64,000 nt of DNA from Kaistia algarum (GTDB lineage: Bacteria > Pseudomonadota > Alphaproteobacteria > Rhizobiales > Kaistiaceae), in contig NZ_JAPKNJ010000001.1 of the NCBI RefSeq assembly GCF_026343945.1, positions 930,001-994,000 on the forward strand, written 5' to 3'. Shown piece after piece: positions 35,454 through 44,401 of this stretch (position 1 is the stretch's first letter; each line of letters begins with the position of its first letter). The notes below the pieces were generated by a model that did not search any database, had not been told where the DNA came from, and saw only the letters and a program-made list of their open reading frames with translations. The translations under genes and the position numbers were made by a program.

Positions 35454-36217
35454 CACCTCCACCCGATGGGGAAACGCCGATGCCGCGCCGTCGCGCGCGC
35501 CGCAGGCCCGGCGTCGTCGCACCATCCGGAACGGGGCGGCCCCGAAAATCGGCTTCCAAGCGGCAGGGCTCCGCGAAGGCGGCGGCCCCGAAGCCGCCCG
35601 GCAAGCCACGTGATGCCGACGCAACCCGTGCCCGCGTCCTGGCAGCCGCCGTGGCCGAATTTGCTGCCAAGGGCCTGATGGGCGCCCGGGTCGCCGAGAT
35701 CGCCGACCGGGCGGACGTCAACAAGCGCATGCTCTACCATTATTTCGGCAGCAAGGAGGATCTGTTCCAGGCCGTCGTCGAGACCGTCTATCTGCAGATC
35801 TGGGAGGCAGAAGCGGCGCTGGAACTCGATCTATTTCCGCCGGACGAGGCCCTGCGGCGGCTGGTCTCCTTCACCTGGGACTATTACCTCGCCCATCCCG
35901 AGTTCATCACGCTGCTCAACAGCGAGAACCTGAATGAAGCTCGGTATTTCGGGCGGTCGGAGATCATCGAGGCCGATGCGCGTCAGTCGAACGACCTGGT
36001 CCAGAAAATTCTGGAACGAGGCGTCGCCGCCGGCATGTTCCGCCGCAGTATCGATCCGATCCAGCTCAACATCACCATCAGTGCCGTTGGATATTATTAC
36101 CTGACGAACCGCCACACCGCCTCGATCGTCTACAAGCGAGACATGATGTCGCCGGACGCACTCGCCGCGCGCCTCGCCTTCAACATCGAATCGATCCTCG
36201 CCATGGTTCTTGTCTGA
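35450..36217 (+). CDS. TetR family transcriptional regulator with N-terminal AT-hook-like extension
   Basis: 255-residue repressor. The TetR HTH spans ~58-108 (RVLAAAVAEFAAKGL, ADVNKRMLYHYFGSKEDLF), followed by a TetR_C helical domain with NLNEARYF (~165). Before it lie ~57 extra residues rich in Arg, Lys, Pro and Ala including TGRPRKSASKRQG (28-40), an AT-hook-type minor-groove binder. The start is fixed by the ATGA overlap with the PHP gene; a later start at Met11 would keep most of the extension. Probably controls the phosphodiesterase unit and the divergent importer. Confidence 0.87.
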   Translation: MTPPPDGETPMPRRRARRRPGVVAPSGTGRPRKSASKRQGSAKAAAPKPPGKPRDADATRARVLAAAVAEFAAKGLMGARVAEIADRADVNKRMLYHYFGSKEDLFQAVVETVYLQIWEAEAALELDLFPPDEALRRLVSFTWDYYLAHPEFITLLNSENLNEARYFGRSEIIEADARQSNDLVQKILERGVAAGMFRRSIDPIQLNITISAVGYYYLTNRHTASIVYKRDMMSPDALAARLAFNIESILAMVLV

Positions 36218-36421
36218 CGGCCGGGCTGCCCGTCGAACCCGCCTCGAAACGCAGCCAGGAATCCAAGTCGGCGAATCCTCGGATTTCATCGATATGGTTG
36301 GCCGGGTCACGCAACGTCCACGAGCATCATCAGCGCCGCACCCGAATTCCCATAGGTGAACGGCACAGCGGCTGGCGCCCCCGAGTGCGATCTGCTCAAC
36401 TCAGGGAAGATGGAGACCGAC

Positions 36422-37420
36422 ATGCCCTTCAGCGACCCGAATCATCCTCTTTGGGAGGTGCCCAATCTGAAGCGCGCCCTTCACGCTGCGGGGGTTTCGC
36501 TTTGGTCATGGGCTGTCGAAACCGACGCTTTCGCAATGGACGAGCTGGGTTTCGGACTTTGGGGCCTGCCGCCGACGCATCGGGTGACCTTCGAGGATCT
36601 GTCCTCCAGGATACACCCCGCGGACCGTGACCGGGTGCGGGCAGCGTTCACCGCGACGCGCGCCATCGTCGGCTCCTACGAGATAGACTTCCGAATTCTC
36701 CGCGGCGAGGAGATCCGCTGGATTTCGGCGCGCGGCCTCGGCAATGATGAAGGGCTGCACAAAGGGCAGATGTCCGGTGTCTTCCTGGACGTCACGGGAC
36801 GCAAGCAGGCCGAAGAAGGACACGAACTCCTCGCCGGGGAAATGAGCCACAGGGTGAAGAACCTGCTGGCCATCGCCAGTGCCCTGACGACGATCACATC
36901 GCGCTCGACGGCGACGGTCCAGGAGATGGCGAAGGATCTGACCGGCCGCCTGGCTGCGCTGGGCAGAGCGCATGACGCGGTTCGTCCCTTGCCGGGACAT
37001 CAGGGCCGCGCCGCCCTGCTCGGCGATATCATCGCAGTGCTCCTGGCTCCCTACGATGACACAAGTGCCTTTAGCGGACGAATTCGCGTCGCAGTTCCCC
37101 GCATGGGAATAGGCGAACAGTCCGCCACAACCATCGCCCTCGTGATCCATGAACTGGCGACCAACTCCTTGAAATACGGCGCTCTCTCCACTGAATCCGG
37201 GATGCTGGATATCTCCGGAACGAACACGGACAGCGAAGTCTGCATCGTCTGGACGGAGAGGGGCGGCCCATTGGTCGAGCCGCCGACGGACGAAGGCTAT
37301 GGCAGCAAACTGCTCAATCGAAGCGTGACCGGCCAGCTTGGCGGCACCATGAAGACCGACTGGTCCGAGGAAGGCATCATCGTCACGCTGACGATGAACG
37401 CCAAGAAGCTCTCTGCCTAG
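36422..37420 (+). CDS. PAS-HWE sensor histidine kinase
   Basis: 332-residue soluble kinase: PAS/PAC sensor (~15-125, ending DVTGRKQAEE), HWE phospho-acceptor EMSHRVKNLLAIASAL with His ~143, N-box HELATNSLKYGALS (~243) and the diagnostic W-x-E in IVWTERGG (~277). No transmembrane helix, so it senses a cytoplasmic cue through PAS. Start ATG 36422 has GGAG 6 bases upstream; ATG 36410 and GTG 36356 in the same frame lack good sites. No response regulator is adjacent, so it is an orphan that may feed the PhyR general stress response typical of these bacteria. Confidence 0.88.
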   Translation: MPFSDPNHPLWEVPNLKRALHAAGVSLWSWAVETDAFAMDELGFGLWGLPPTHRVTFEDLSSRIHPADRDRVRAAFTATRAIVGSYEIDFRILRGEEIRWISARGLGNDEGLHKGQMSGVFLDVTGRKQAEEGHELLAGEMSHRVKNLLAIASALTTITSRSTATVQEMAKDLTGRLAALGRAHDAVRPLPGHQGRAALLGDIIAVLLAPYDDTSAFSGRIRVAVPRMGIGEQSATTIALVIHELATNSLKYGALSTESGMLDISGTNTDSEVCIVWTERGGPLVEPPTDEGYGSKLLNRSVTGQLGGTMKTDWSEEGIIVTLTMNAKKLSA

Positions 37421-37628
37421 TTGTTCGATACCCGGCCAAGCCCTCTCCAAGTCGCCTCCGAAGGCCGCGAAGCCCCTGGCCGCCTTCATCACTCCGTTCG
37501 CGTATCCCATAGCTGACGCTCGGCCGTGTCACTGGCGTTGGTGCAAAAGCCGTCCCCTGCTGAAATGGCGAACATGAAGGCCGGGAGCAGATCGGCCGCC
37601 AATTCGATGTCGGTTCATCGGGTTAGCG

Positions 37629-38426
37629 TCAGGCTTCGCTGTGAATCCCCGCCGAGAGGCGAAAAGAGATGCGCCGGCAGGCCGCTTTCAGAGTCCTGAG
37701 CGCCGCGTCCTGGCGGTTCTCGCGGTTGTGCCGGTTCACATAGGAGATGATGATGCTCGCAGCCGCCTGGTTGTCGATGCCGACCACTGGGCAGCAGATG
37801 TCGGTAATGCCGACGAAATCGCGGCTGTCATGCATGTCATAGCCGCGCGCGGCTATCGCATCGAGCCGGGCGTCCAGTTCGGCGGGGTCTATCGGAACTT
37901 TGGCGTGGGCGAGGCTTTCGGCGACCATCCGGTCGCGCACCGGCCGCGATTGATGCGCGATGATGACATTGCCTGAGGTCGCGTCGACGGCGAGCCGCTG
38001 ATAGCCGAGCTTCAGCGTGAAGGACATGTCGGCGCCGCCCGGCACCACGGCCGTCACGACGGTGAAGCCGTTATGGACGACGACCAGATGCGGCGACTGG
38101 CCGATCTGCTCGGCAAGGTCCGCCATTTCAGGCAAGGCGACGGCCACGAGGTCGCGCACGCGCGGCGTATGCAGGCCGAGTTTGAAAAGCCGGTCGGTGA
38201 GCTGGTAGCCGTCGGTCACCGGATCGCGCTCGATATAGTCGCGTTCCTGCAACGCCATGACCATCCGGAATATCTCGTTCTTCGAGCGGGACAGGCCCTC
38301 GGCGATCGCCTTCAGCGTCATCGGTTCGTTGTTCGCCGCCAGCAGTTCGAGCACGTCGAGCCCCTTGGTGAGGGCCGGTGCGGAATAGGCCGGTCGATCT
38401 GCGGGTTTCTGCGTCAGTTCGGTCAT
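37629..38426 (-). CDS. IclR family transcriptional regulator
   Basis: 265-residue regulator: winged HTH (~20-85; ALTKGLDVLELLAANNEPMTLKAIAEGLSRSKNEIFRMVMALQERDYI) and an IclR effector domain with GITDICCPVVGID (~219) lining the ligand pocket. Start ATG 38426 follows AAAGAGG; the frame remains open to 38672 but crosses the promoter of the divergent operon. It faces the 38548-49132 catabolic operon, with a TATTTG/CAAATA palindrome between, so it is the likely controller of that operon. Confidence 0.91.
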   Translation of the reverse strand: MTELTQKPADRPAYSAPALTKGLDVLELLAANNEPMTLKAIAEGLSRSKNEIFRMVMALQERDYIERDPVTDGYQLTDRLFKLGLHTPRVRDLVAVALPEMADLAEQIGQSPHLVVVHNGFTVVTAVVPGGADMSFTLKLGYQRLAVDATSGNVIIAHQSRPVRDRMVAESLAHAKVPIDPAELDARLDAIAARGYDMHDSRDFVGITDICCPVVGIDNQAAASIIISYVNRHNRENRQDAALRTLKAACRRISFRLSAGIHSEA

Positions 38427-38482
38427 CGCCACCTCTTTCCCCGCGAGCTTAAGCAGGATCGAACCGCTCCGCCACAGTTTCT

Positions 38483-38520
38483 TATTTGAACTTGACACCA
38501 AATATAAAACCGACATGATG
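38483..38520 (+). promoter_or_regulatory. promoter and candidate IclR operator of the 38548-49132 operon
   Basis: TATTTG (38483-38488) and CAAATA (38499-38504) form a perfect 6-bp inverted repeat spaced by 10 bases. TTGACA (38492-38497) lies in its centre, with CATGAT (38514-38519) 16 bases downstream as -10. A repressor bound to the repeat would cover the -35 box. It is 28 bases before the deacylase start and 57 before the IclR start. Confidence 0.55.
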
Positions 38521-38547
38521 CCGTCATAGAACAATCCAGGTGGGACG

Positions 38548-39639
38548 ATGACGGACTTGAAGGCCGTGGGCGCGCGAGCGCTTTCACGAGAGCCCCATGC
38601 TGCGCGCCGGCCCAGAGTGGAGCCGCGGCGCCACAGCATCTTCACGACGGTGGACCTTGCCCGCGACGGCAAGCAGATGGGCTATTTCCATGTGCCGCAG
38701 TCTCCCCATGACGATGCCTGGGGAACCGTCCGCGTACCACTTGCCGTGGTGAAGAACGGCGAGGGCCCGACCGTCCTGATCGAGGGCGGCAATCATGGCG
38801 ACGAATATGAAGGGCCGATCGCGCTCGGCGAATTCCTGCGCCAGATCGACCCGGCCGAGATCACCGGGCGGATCATCGCCATCCCCGCCATCAACATCCG
38901 CGCCGTCGAGGCGGGCCGACGCACCTCGCCGGTGGATGGCCTCAACTTCAACCGATCCTTCCCGGGCGACTTCGACGGTACGCTTACCCGCCAGATCGCA
39001 GCCTATGTGAATGACTGCCTCTTCCCGGAGGCCGACTACTTCCTCGACCTTCATTCGGGCGGCTCGTCGCTCATGATCCTGCCGAGCGCGATTATCGAAA
39101 GCGGCACGACGCCGGAGAACCATCGCCGCAATATCGAGGCGACGCTTGCCTTCGGCGCCTCGACGGTCGTGATGGTCGACAATCTCGGCGAGACGCGCAC
39201 CTCGACGGCCGCCGCGAACCGCCAGGGTCTCACGGTAGTCGGCACGGAGATGGCCGGCGGCGGCCTTGTCAGCCAAGGCGCACTGGCGCTCTGCCGGCGC
39301 GGCATCCGCAACGTGCTGATCCATGCCGGGGTGCTGAAGGGCGAGATCGATCTGCCGCCAGACGCCAACAGCCGCATTCTCAAGGTGGCCGGCGGCCCCG
39401 CTTACATGATTGCGGAGGATGAAGGTGTCTTCGAGCCACTGACACCTCTCGGCGCCGATGTGAGAGCCGGCGATGTGGCTGGACGCATCCATTTCCTGCA
39501 TCGGCCGGAGCGCGAGCCGATCGTTCTGCGACACGCGGGCGACGGCGTCGCCTTCGCCATGCGCCAGCCGGGCAAGGTGCGTCCGGGCAATTGCGTCTAT
39601 GTGCTCGCGACCGACTATCCGGCGGAGGAATGGTCGTGA
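38548..39639 (+). CDS. succinylglutamate desuccinylase/aspartoacylase family deacylase (AstE/DoeB-like)
   Basis: 363-residue M14-type zinc deacylase. Zinc ligands: GGNHGDEYEG (H-x-x-E, ~79) and DLHSGGSS (~167); the catalytic Glu is likely in VVGTEMAGGG (~233). DGLNFNRSFPG (~130) matches the branch containing EutE/DoeB, which removes acetyl from N-acetyl-diaminobutyrate in ectoine breakdown. The next gene is a PLP dehydratase like EutB, another ectoine-operon relative, but ectoine hydrolase (DoeA/EutD) and the Ehu importer are absent. So it likely deacylates a related N-acyl amino compound delivered by the sugar-type importer downstream. Confidence 0.83.
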   Translation: MTDLKAVGARALSREPHAARRPRVEPRRHSIFTTVDLARDGKQMGYFHVPQSPHDDAWGTVRVPLAVVKNGEGPTVLIEGGNHGDEYEGPIALGEFLRQIDPAEITGRIIAIPAINIRAVEAGRRTSPVDGLNFNRSFPGDFDGTLTRQIAAYVNDCLFPEADYFLDLHSGGSSLMILPSAIIESGTTPENHRRNIEATLAFGASTVVMVDNLGETRTSTAAANRQGLTVVGTEMAGGGLVSQGALALCRRGIRNVLIHAGVLKGEIDLPPDANSRILKVAGGPAYMIAEDEGVFEPLTPLGADVRAGDVAGRIHFLHRPEREPIVLRHAGDGVAFAMRQPGKVRPGNCVYVLATDYPAEEWS

Positions 39640-40580
39640 CGAGCCTCGACGCCGTCTTCGCCGCGCAGGAGCGCGTCCAATCTCTGGTGCGGCGCACGCC
39701 TGTGCTGCATCTCGACCGCGACGTCGTGCTGGGGATGGGCAATCCCGTTTCGCTGAAGCTCGAGAGCCTGCAGGTCACGGGCTCGTTCAAGTTTCGCGGT
39801 GCGCTCAACCGGCTGCGCACGATCGACCCCGCGCAGTTGGCGGGGGGCCTCGTCGCTGCATCAGGGGGCAATCATGGCCTCGCCAATGCCTTTGTCGCGC
39901 GTCTCGCCGGGGTGAAGGCGACGATCTATCTCCCGGAGAACGCCGCGCCGATCAAGGCCGAGAAGCTCCGCCGCCTCGGTGCCGAGGTACGCTTCGCCGG
40001 TTCGGTCTGGGACGAAGCGCATGCGGCAGCCTCGGCCGAGGCCGAGCGCATCGGCGCCTTCTATGTCCATCCTTTCTGCGACGAGGCGGTCGTGACCGGC
40101 CACGCGACCGTCGCGCTCGAACTCGTGGAACAGCTCCCCGATGCGGACTGCTTCATCATCGCGGTCGGTGGCGGTGGGCTGATCTCGGGGCTTGCCAGCG
40201 TCGTCAAGGCGCTGCGCCCCGGGGCGCGGGTGATCGGCGTCGAGCCGGTCGGATCGCCGACGCTGAAGGCCTCGTTGGACGCCGGTCGTGTGGTGCGCCT
40301 GCCGCGGGTGACGACGCGGGTCGCGACCATGGCTTGCGGCCGCACCGACGAGCGGATCTTCGACACGGTTCGGGCTCAGGTCGACGACATCGTGCTGATC
40401 ACGGACGAGGACATGCAGGCCGCCGCCGAGGTCCTCTGGTTCGACTATGGCGTGGCGGCCGATCTTTCCGGGGCGGCGTCGCTTGCGGCGCTGCTTTCCG
40501 GCGCCGTTCGGCCCGCCAAAGGAGAGCGGATCGCCGGCCTTGTCTGCGGTGCAGGTACGGACGGGATTTTCCCGTCCTGA
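39636..40580 (+). CDS. PLP-dependent threonine/serine dehydratase family (EutB-like)
   Basis: 314-residue fold-type II PLP enzyme. PLP lysine in VTGSFKFRGA (~50), the substrate loop ASGGNHGLANA (~75) and the phosphate-binding GGGGLISGL (~175) are intact. It would eliminate water or ammonia from a hydroxy- or diamino acid, yielding an enamine. GTG 39636 is chosen since GGAGG (39624-39628) lies 7 bases ahead, and it overlaps the previous stop (GTGA); ATG 39630 is too close to the same site. RidA at the end of the operon would hydrolyse the enamine/imine product. Confidence 0.87.
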   Translation: MTSLDAVFAAQERVQSLVRRTPVLHLDRDVVLGMGNPVSLKLESLQVTGSFKFRGALNRLRTIDPAQLAGGLVAASGGNHGLANAFVARLAGVKATIYLPENAAPIKAEKLRRLGAEVRFAGSVWDEAHAAASAEAERIGAFYVHPFCDEAVVTGHATVALELVEQLPDADCFIIAVGGGGLISGLASVVKALRPGARVIGVEPVGSPTLKASLDAGRVVRLPRVTTRVATMACGRTDERIFDTVRAQVDDIVLITDEDMQAAAEVLWFDYGVAADLSGAASLAALLSGAVRPAKGERIAGLVCGAGTDGIFPS

Positions 40581-40679
40581 GCCGTCGCTTGCCGGAGCCT
40601 CGACGCCCCGGCAGCGCAAGAATCGAGACGGCGTAAAGCCGCGCGAGTGAACCCGACAGTCTTTCAGAGGAGAAGATCC

Positions 40680-41702
40680 ATGACCAAGAAGCTAACCGCC
40701 GCGTTGATCGTCGCGGCTGCGCTAGCCGCTTCCGCCCCCGCCTTCGCAGAGGAGCCGGTTCTCGGCCTGGCGGCGATCGACCTGCAGAATTCCTTCTTCG
40801 TGCGCATGAAGGAAGCCGGCGACGTGGCTGCCAAGGACTATGGCGTCAAGACGACCTGGCAGAGCGCCGAGGGCAGCCTGGAGAAGCAGGTCGCCATCAT
40901 CGAGAACTTCATCAACCAGAAGGTCGCGGCCATCCTCGTCGATCCGATCGACAAGAACGCCGTCATCCCGGTGCTGAAGAAGGCCGCCGAGGCGGGCATC
41001 CCGGTCATCACCATGGGCAACAAGGTGGAAGCCGGCACCAATTATTCGACCCTCTATCCCGACTATGACAACATGTCGGTCGTGGCCGAGGCGCTCGGCA
41101 AGTCGATCGGCGGCAAGGGCGAGGTCGCGCTGCTCGTCGGTTCGCGCGGCAATTTCGTGTCCGATACCCGCGAGAAGGGCTTCGTCGATACGATGGCCAA
41201 GAAGTTCCCGGACATCAAGATCGTCGGCATTGAGCCGACAGGCTGGGATGCCGCCAAGGCCACCAACGCGGCGCAGACCTGGCTCACGACCTATCCGGAC
41301 CTGAAGGGCATTGGCTGCATTTCCGACAGCCTCTGCCTGGCGGCGGATTCGGTGGCGAGCGCTCTCGGCAAGAACCTCCTCTATGGCGGCTATGACGGCG
41401 ACGAGGAGATGCATGAGCTGATCGACAACGGCAAGCAGGTCATCGACGTGCTGACCGGCGCCTATCGCGTCGGCTACTGGAACATCGCGGTCGCTGCTCG
41501 CCTCGGCAAGGGCGAGAAGCTTCCCTACGATCTCTATATGCCGACTTATTTCGTGACCTCGGACGCCACGGCCGAGAAGCTCAAGGCCGACGGTCTGACC
41601 TTCCCCTACATCAACACGGCCAAGGCCAAGATCGAGTCCAAGAACTATACCGAGCAGCTCGGCCCGAGCCTGCCGGCTTCGGCGATGACGTCGGCGAAGT
41701 AG
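40680..41702 (+). CDS. ribose-type ABC transporter substrate-binding protein
   Basis: 340-residue periplasmic receptor of the RbsB/XylF class. Signal peptide MTKKLTAALIVAAALAASA, cleaved near AFA-EEP (~23). Mature start VLGLAAIDLQNSFFVRMKEAG, then AILVDPIDKNAVIPVLKKAAEAGIPVITMGNKV (~87-118) and GYDGDEEMHELIDNG (~238). AGAGGAGAAG precedes ATG 40680. It delivers ligand to the fused permease-ATPase and the separate permease encoded downstream. A strong hairpin follows the gene. Confidence 0.91.
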   Translation: MTKKLTAALIVAAALAASAPAFAEEPVLGLAAIDLQNSFFVRMKEAGDVAAKDYGVKTTWQSAEGSLEKQVAIIENFINQKVAAILVDPIDKNAVIPVLKKAAEAGIPVITMGNKVEAGTNYSTLYPDYDNMSVVAEALGKSIGGKGEVALLVGSRGNFVSDTREKGFVDTMAKKFPDIKIVGIEPTGWDAAKATNAAQTWLTTYPDLKGIGCISDSLCLAADSVASALGKNLLYGGYDGDEEMHELIDNGKQVIDVLTGAYRVGYWNIAVAARLGKGEKLPYDLYMPTYFVTSDATAEKLKADGLTFPYINTAKAKIESKNYTEQLGPSLPASAMTSAK

Positions 41703-41716
41703 GCTTCGCCCACAAA

Positions 41717-41746
41717 GGGAGGCGGCCTCCTTGGCGGCCGCCTCCC
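41717..41746 (+). terminator. attenuating hairpin after the binding-protein gene
   Basis: GGGAGGCGGCC (41717-41727) and GGCCGCCTCCC (41736-41746) form an 11-bp perfect stem around an 8-base loop, then GACTTTCTCC. It lies inside the operon, 14 bases after the binding-protein stop, where partial termination or 3'-end protection would give more receptor than transporter. Confidence 0.65.
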
Positions 41747-41816
41747 GACTTTCTCCATCGGTTTCCGAAGCCTGCGCGAGCCCTTCCCGGGCTGCGCCGA
41801 GAGAGCGGACATCGGC

Positions 41817-44381
41817 ATGACCTTCGACAAAGTCTCGGCCCTGATGCGACGGAACGAGCCGGTTCTGATCCTCCTGCTGGTCCTGGCGCTTGCCCTCTTT
41901 GGCCTGATCGATCCGCGCTTCCTGGGTTTCGACAATCTGTCGAGCATTGCGCGGCAAAGCGCGGTGACGGCCATCGTCGCGTTCGCGATGACGGCCGTGA
42001 TCATCGCGCGGGGCATCGATATTTCCGTGGGCTCGACACTCGCCGCCGCCGGCATCGTCGCGGGCCTCGCCTTCCAGGCCAGCGGTTCGGCGGCGATCGG
42101 CATCCTGGCGGGTCTGATCGCGGGTGCTGGCATCGGCATCGTTAACGGCCTCCTGATCGGCGTTGCCGGCATCTCCCCCTTCATCGCGACCCTCGCCACC
42201 ATGGCCGCCGGCCGGGGGCTGGCGCTCAGCCTTTCCGGCGCTTCCAGCATTCCGGTCGCCGATCCCGCCATTCTCTTCCTGGGCGCGGGCGATGTCGCCG
42301 GCGTGCCAGCCTCCGTCATCGTCGCCGCCATCTGCCTGCTCCTCTGGCAGTTCGTCCTGTCGCGTACCGTCTATGGCCGCTGGATCTATGCCGTTGGCGG
42401 CAATGCCGACGCGGCCCGGGCCTCGCTGGTCCCGGTCCGTGCGATCCGTATCTCGGTCTACGGCCTCGCCGGGCTCTTTGCCGGCCTCGGCGCCATCCTG
42501 ACCATCGGCCGCCTCGGCTCGGCACAGCCGCTGGCCGGGACGGGACTTGAATTCGTCGCCATCACCGCGGCGATCGTAGGCGGCACCAAGCTCTCCGGAG
42601 GTCAGGGATCCGTCTACGGCACGGCGCTAGGCGCGCTGCTGCTCGGCGTCATCAATACCGGCCTATCCTTCCTGCAAGCGCCGCAGACGATCATATATTT
42701 CATCACCGGCGGTCTGATCCTGGCGGCCGTGCTGTCGAGCCAGCCACAGGCGCTGACGGCGCTCTTCCGCCGTGCCGCCGCCCGCGCCGCGCGCCATGGC
42801 GGCAATGCCCAGGGGCCGTCCGCCTCCACGACCCACAGCCTCAGCCTTGTCTCGGTCGGCAAGAGCTTCCCGGGCGTCAAAGCCCTCGACGCGGTTTCGT
42901 TCTCGATCCGGGCGGGTGAGGTCGTGGCGCTGGCCGGCGAGAATGGTGCCGGCAAATCGACACTGGTGAAATGCATTTCGGGCGTTCAGCGCCCGGACGA
43001 GGGCGAGATCGTCATCGACGGCAAGGCCGTATCCTTCGCCTCGCCGCGCGACGCCATCGGCGTCAGCGTCATCCACCAGCATTTCAGTCTGTCGCCGGAT
43101 CTGACGGTCGTCGAGAACCTCTTCGTTGGCCGCGAACCGCGCACGGCGCTCGGCCTGCTCGACCGGGCGAGGATGGAACGCGAGGGCCGCCGCGTGATGA
43201 GCGAGCTCGCCCTCGACATCGATCTCCACGCGCCTTTGCGCTCGCTCACGGTCGGCCGGCAGCAGATGGTGGAGATCGCGCGTGCCGTGCTGTCCGAAGC
43301 CTGGCTCTTCATCATGGATGAGCCGACCAGCGCGCTTTCGAACCGCGAGCGCGACCAGCTCTATGGCGTCATCCACAGCCTGAAGGCCAAGGGCGCCGGC
43401 ATTCTCTACATCTCGCACAAGATGGAGGAGATCTTCAGCCAGTGCGACCGCGTCGTCGTCCTGCGCGACGGACGCTTCATCGGCGAACGGCCGATCAGAG
43501 AGACGAGCGAGGCGGAGATCATCTCCATGATGGTCGGCCGCGATGTCGGCAATGTCTTCCCGCATGTCGAGGCCAGGATCGGTCGCGTCGCGATCGAGGT
43601 GAAGAACCTTTCCTCCGGCCGCCTGCTGAAATCGGCTTCGCTCAGCGTGCGCGAGGGCGAGATCGTGGCGCTCGCCGGACTGATGGGGTCCGGCCGCTCG
43701 GAGGTGCTGCGCGCCATCGCCGGGCTCGACCGGCCGGATGGCGGCGAGGTCAGGATCTTCGGCGAGACGCATGGCCGCGGCGATGCCCTGGCGGCCAGCC
43801 GGTCGGGCGTCGTCTATATTCCGGAAGATCGCCACCTCGAAGGCTTCGTCGGGCCCGGCACGATCCTCGACAATCTCTCGCTCGTCTGGATGCGGGGCCA
43901 TTCGCGCTTCGGCCTGCTGCCGCGCCGCCGAATCGCCGCACTGGTCGACGGATTGATCACAGCCCTCGGCGTGCGCCCGGCACAGCCCGGCAAGCGCGTG
44001 ATCGAGCTTTCGGGCGGCAACCAGCAGAAGGTGGTCATCGGCAAATGGCTGGCGACCGGACCCAAGGTCATCCTGCTCGACGAGCCCACCCGGGGCGTCG
44101 ATGTCGGCGCCAAGTCCGAGCTGCACCGTCTCATCGCGGGGCTCAAGGAGAAGGGCGCCGCCATCCTGATGGTGTCGAGCGAGCTTCCGGAAGTCCTCGG
44201 CGTAGCAGACCGCATCGTCGTCATGCGCGAGGGCGTCTCGGTCGGCGAACTGCCGCGCGGCGCCGGCGAAAAGGACGTCATGAACCTCGCCTTCGCCAAG
44301 GCCGCCGGCCCAGCGGCGGGTGCGGACACCGGCGCTTCCCTGGAAATCCTTTCCCGAAACGGCCTCCCGGCCACCCCCTGA
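41817..44381 (+). CDS. fused ribose-type permease and double ATPase (RbsC-RbsA fusion)
   Basis: 854-residue single open frame joining two normally separate CUT2 proteins. Residues ~15-325 are an RbsC-type permease (about ten hydrophobic segments; ARGIDISVGSTLAAAG ~62, IVGGTKLSGGQGSVYGT ~253). A ~15-residue Ala/Ser/Gly linker leads to an RbsA/MglA-type ATPase: ABC1 with Walker A GENGAGKST (~376), signature-like LTVGRQQMVEIARA (~475), Walker B FIMDEPTSALS (~499); ABC2 with GLMGSGRSEV (~621), LSGGNQQKVVIG (~728) and VILLDEPTRGVDVG (~748). A second, unfused permease is encoded at 45451. No stop or frameshift separates the halves, so the fusion looks real. Confidence 0.9.
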   Translation: MTFDKVSALMRRNEPVLILLLVLALALFGLIDPRFLGFDNLSSIARQSAVTAIVAFAMTAVIIARGIDISVGSTLAAAGIVAGLAFQASGSAAIGILAGLIAGAGIGIVNGLLIGVAGISPFIATLATMAAGRGLALSLSGASSIPVADPAILFLGAGDVAGVPASVIVAAICLLLWQFVLSRTVYGRWIYAVGGNADAARASLVPVRAIRISVYGLAGLFAGLGAILTIGRLGSAQPLAGTGLEFVAITAAIVGGTKLSGGQGSVYGTALGALLLGVINTGLSFLQAPQTIIYFITGGLILAAVLSSQPQALTALFRRAAARAARHGGNAQGPSASTTHSLSLVSVGKSFPGVKALDAVSFSIRAGEVVALAGENGAGKSTLVKCISGVQRPDEGEIVIDGKAVSFASPRDAIGVSVIHQHFSLSPDLTVVENLFVGREPRTALGLLDRARMEREGRRVMSELALDIDLHAPLRSLTVGRQQMVEIARAVLSEAWLFIMDEPTSALSNRERDQLYGVIHSLKAKGAGILYISHKMEEIFSQCDRVVVLRDGRFIGERPIRETSEAEIISMMVGRDVGNVFPHVEARIGRVAIEVKNLSSGRLLKSASLSVREGEIVALAGLMGSGRSEVLRAIAGLDRPDGGEVRIFGETHGRGDALAASRSGVVYIPEDRHLEGFVGPGTILDNLSLVWMRGHSRFGLLPRRRIAALVDGLITALGVRPAQPGKRVIELSGGNQQKVVIGKWLATGPKVILLDEPTRGVDVGAKSELHRLIAGLKEKGAAILMVSSELPEVLGVADRIVVMREGVSVGELPRGAGEKDVMNLAFAKAAGPAAGADTGASLEILSRNGLPATP

Positions 44382-44401
44382 GCACAGACGGAGATATCAT
44401 C

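Noticed and set aside
36218..36421. EcfG-type stress promoter upstream of the HWE kinase
   Set aside because: GGAATCC is present but there is no GGAAC-N16/18-CGTT pair with proper spacing.
38548..40580. Calling the deacylase and dehydratase eutE and eutB of an ectoine operon
   Set aside because: Ectoine hydrolase, EutC, the transaminase, AsnC-type EnuR regulator and Ehu importer are missing, so the symbols would overstate what is known.
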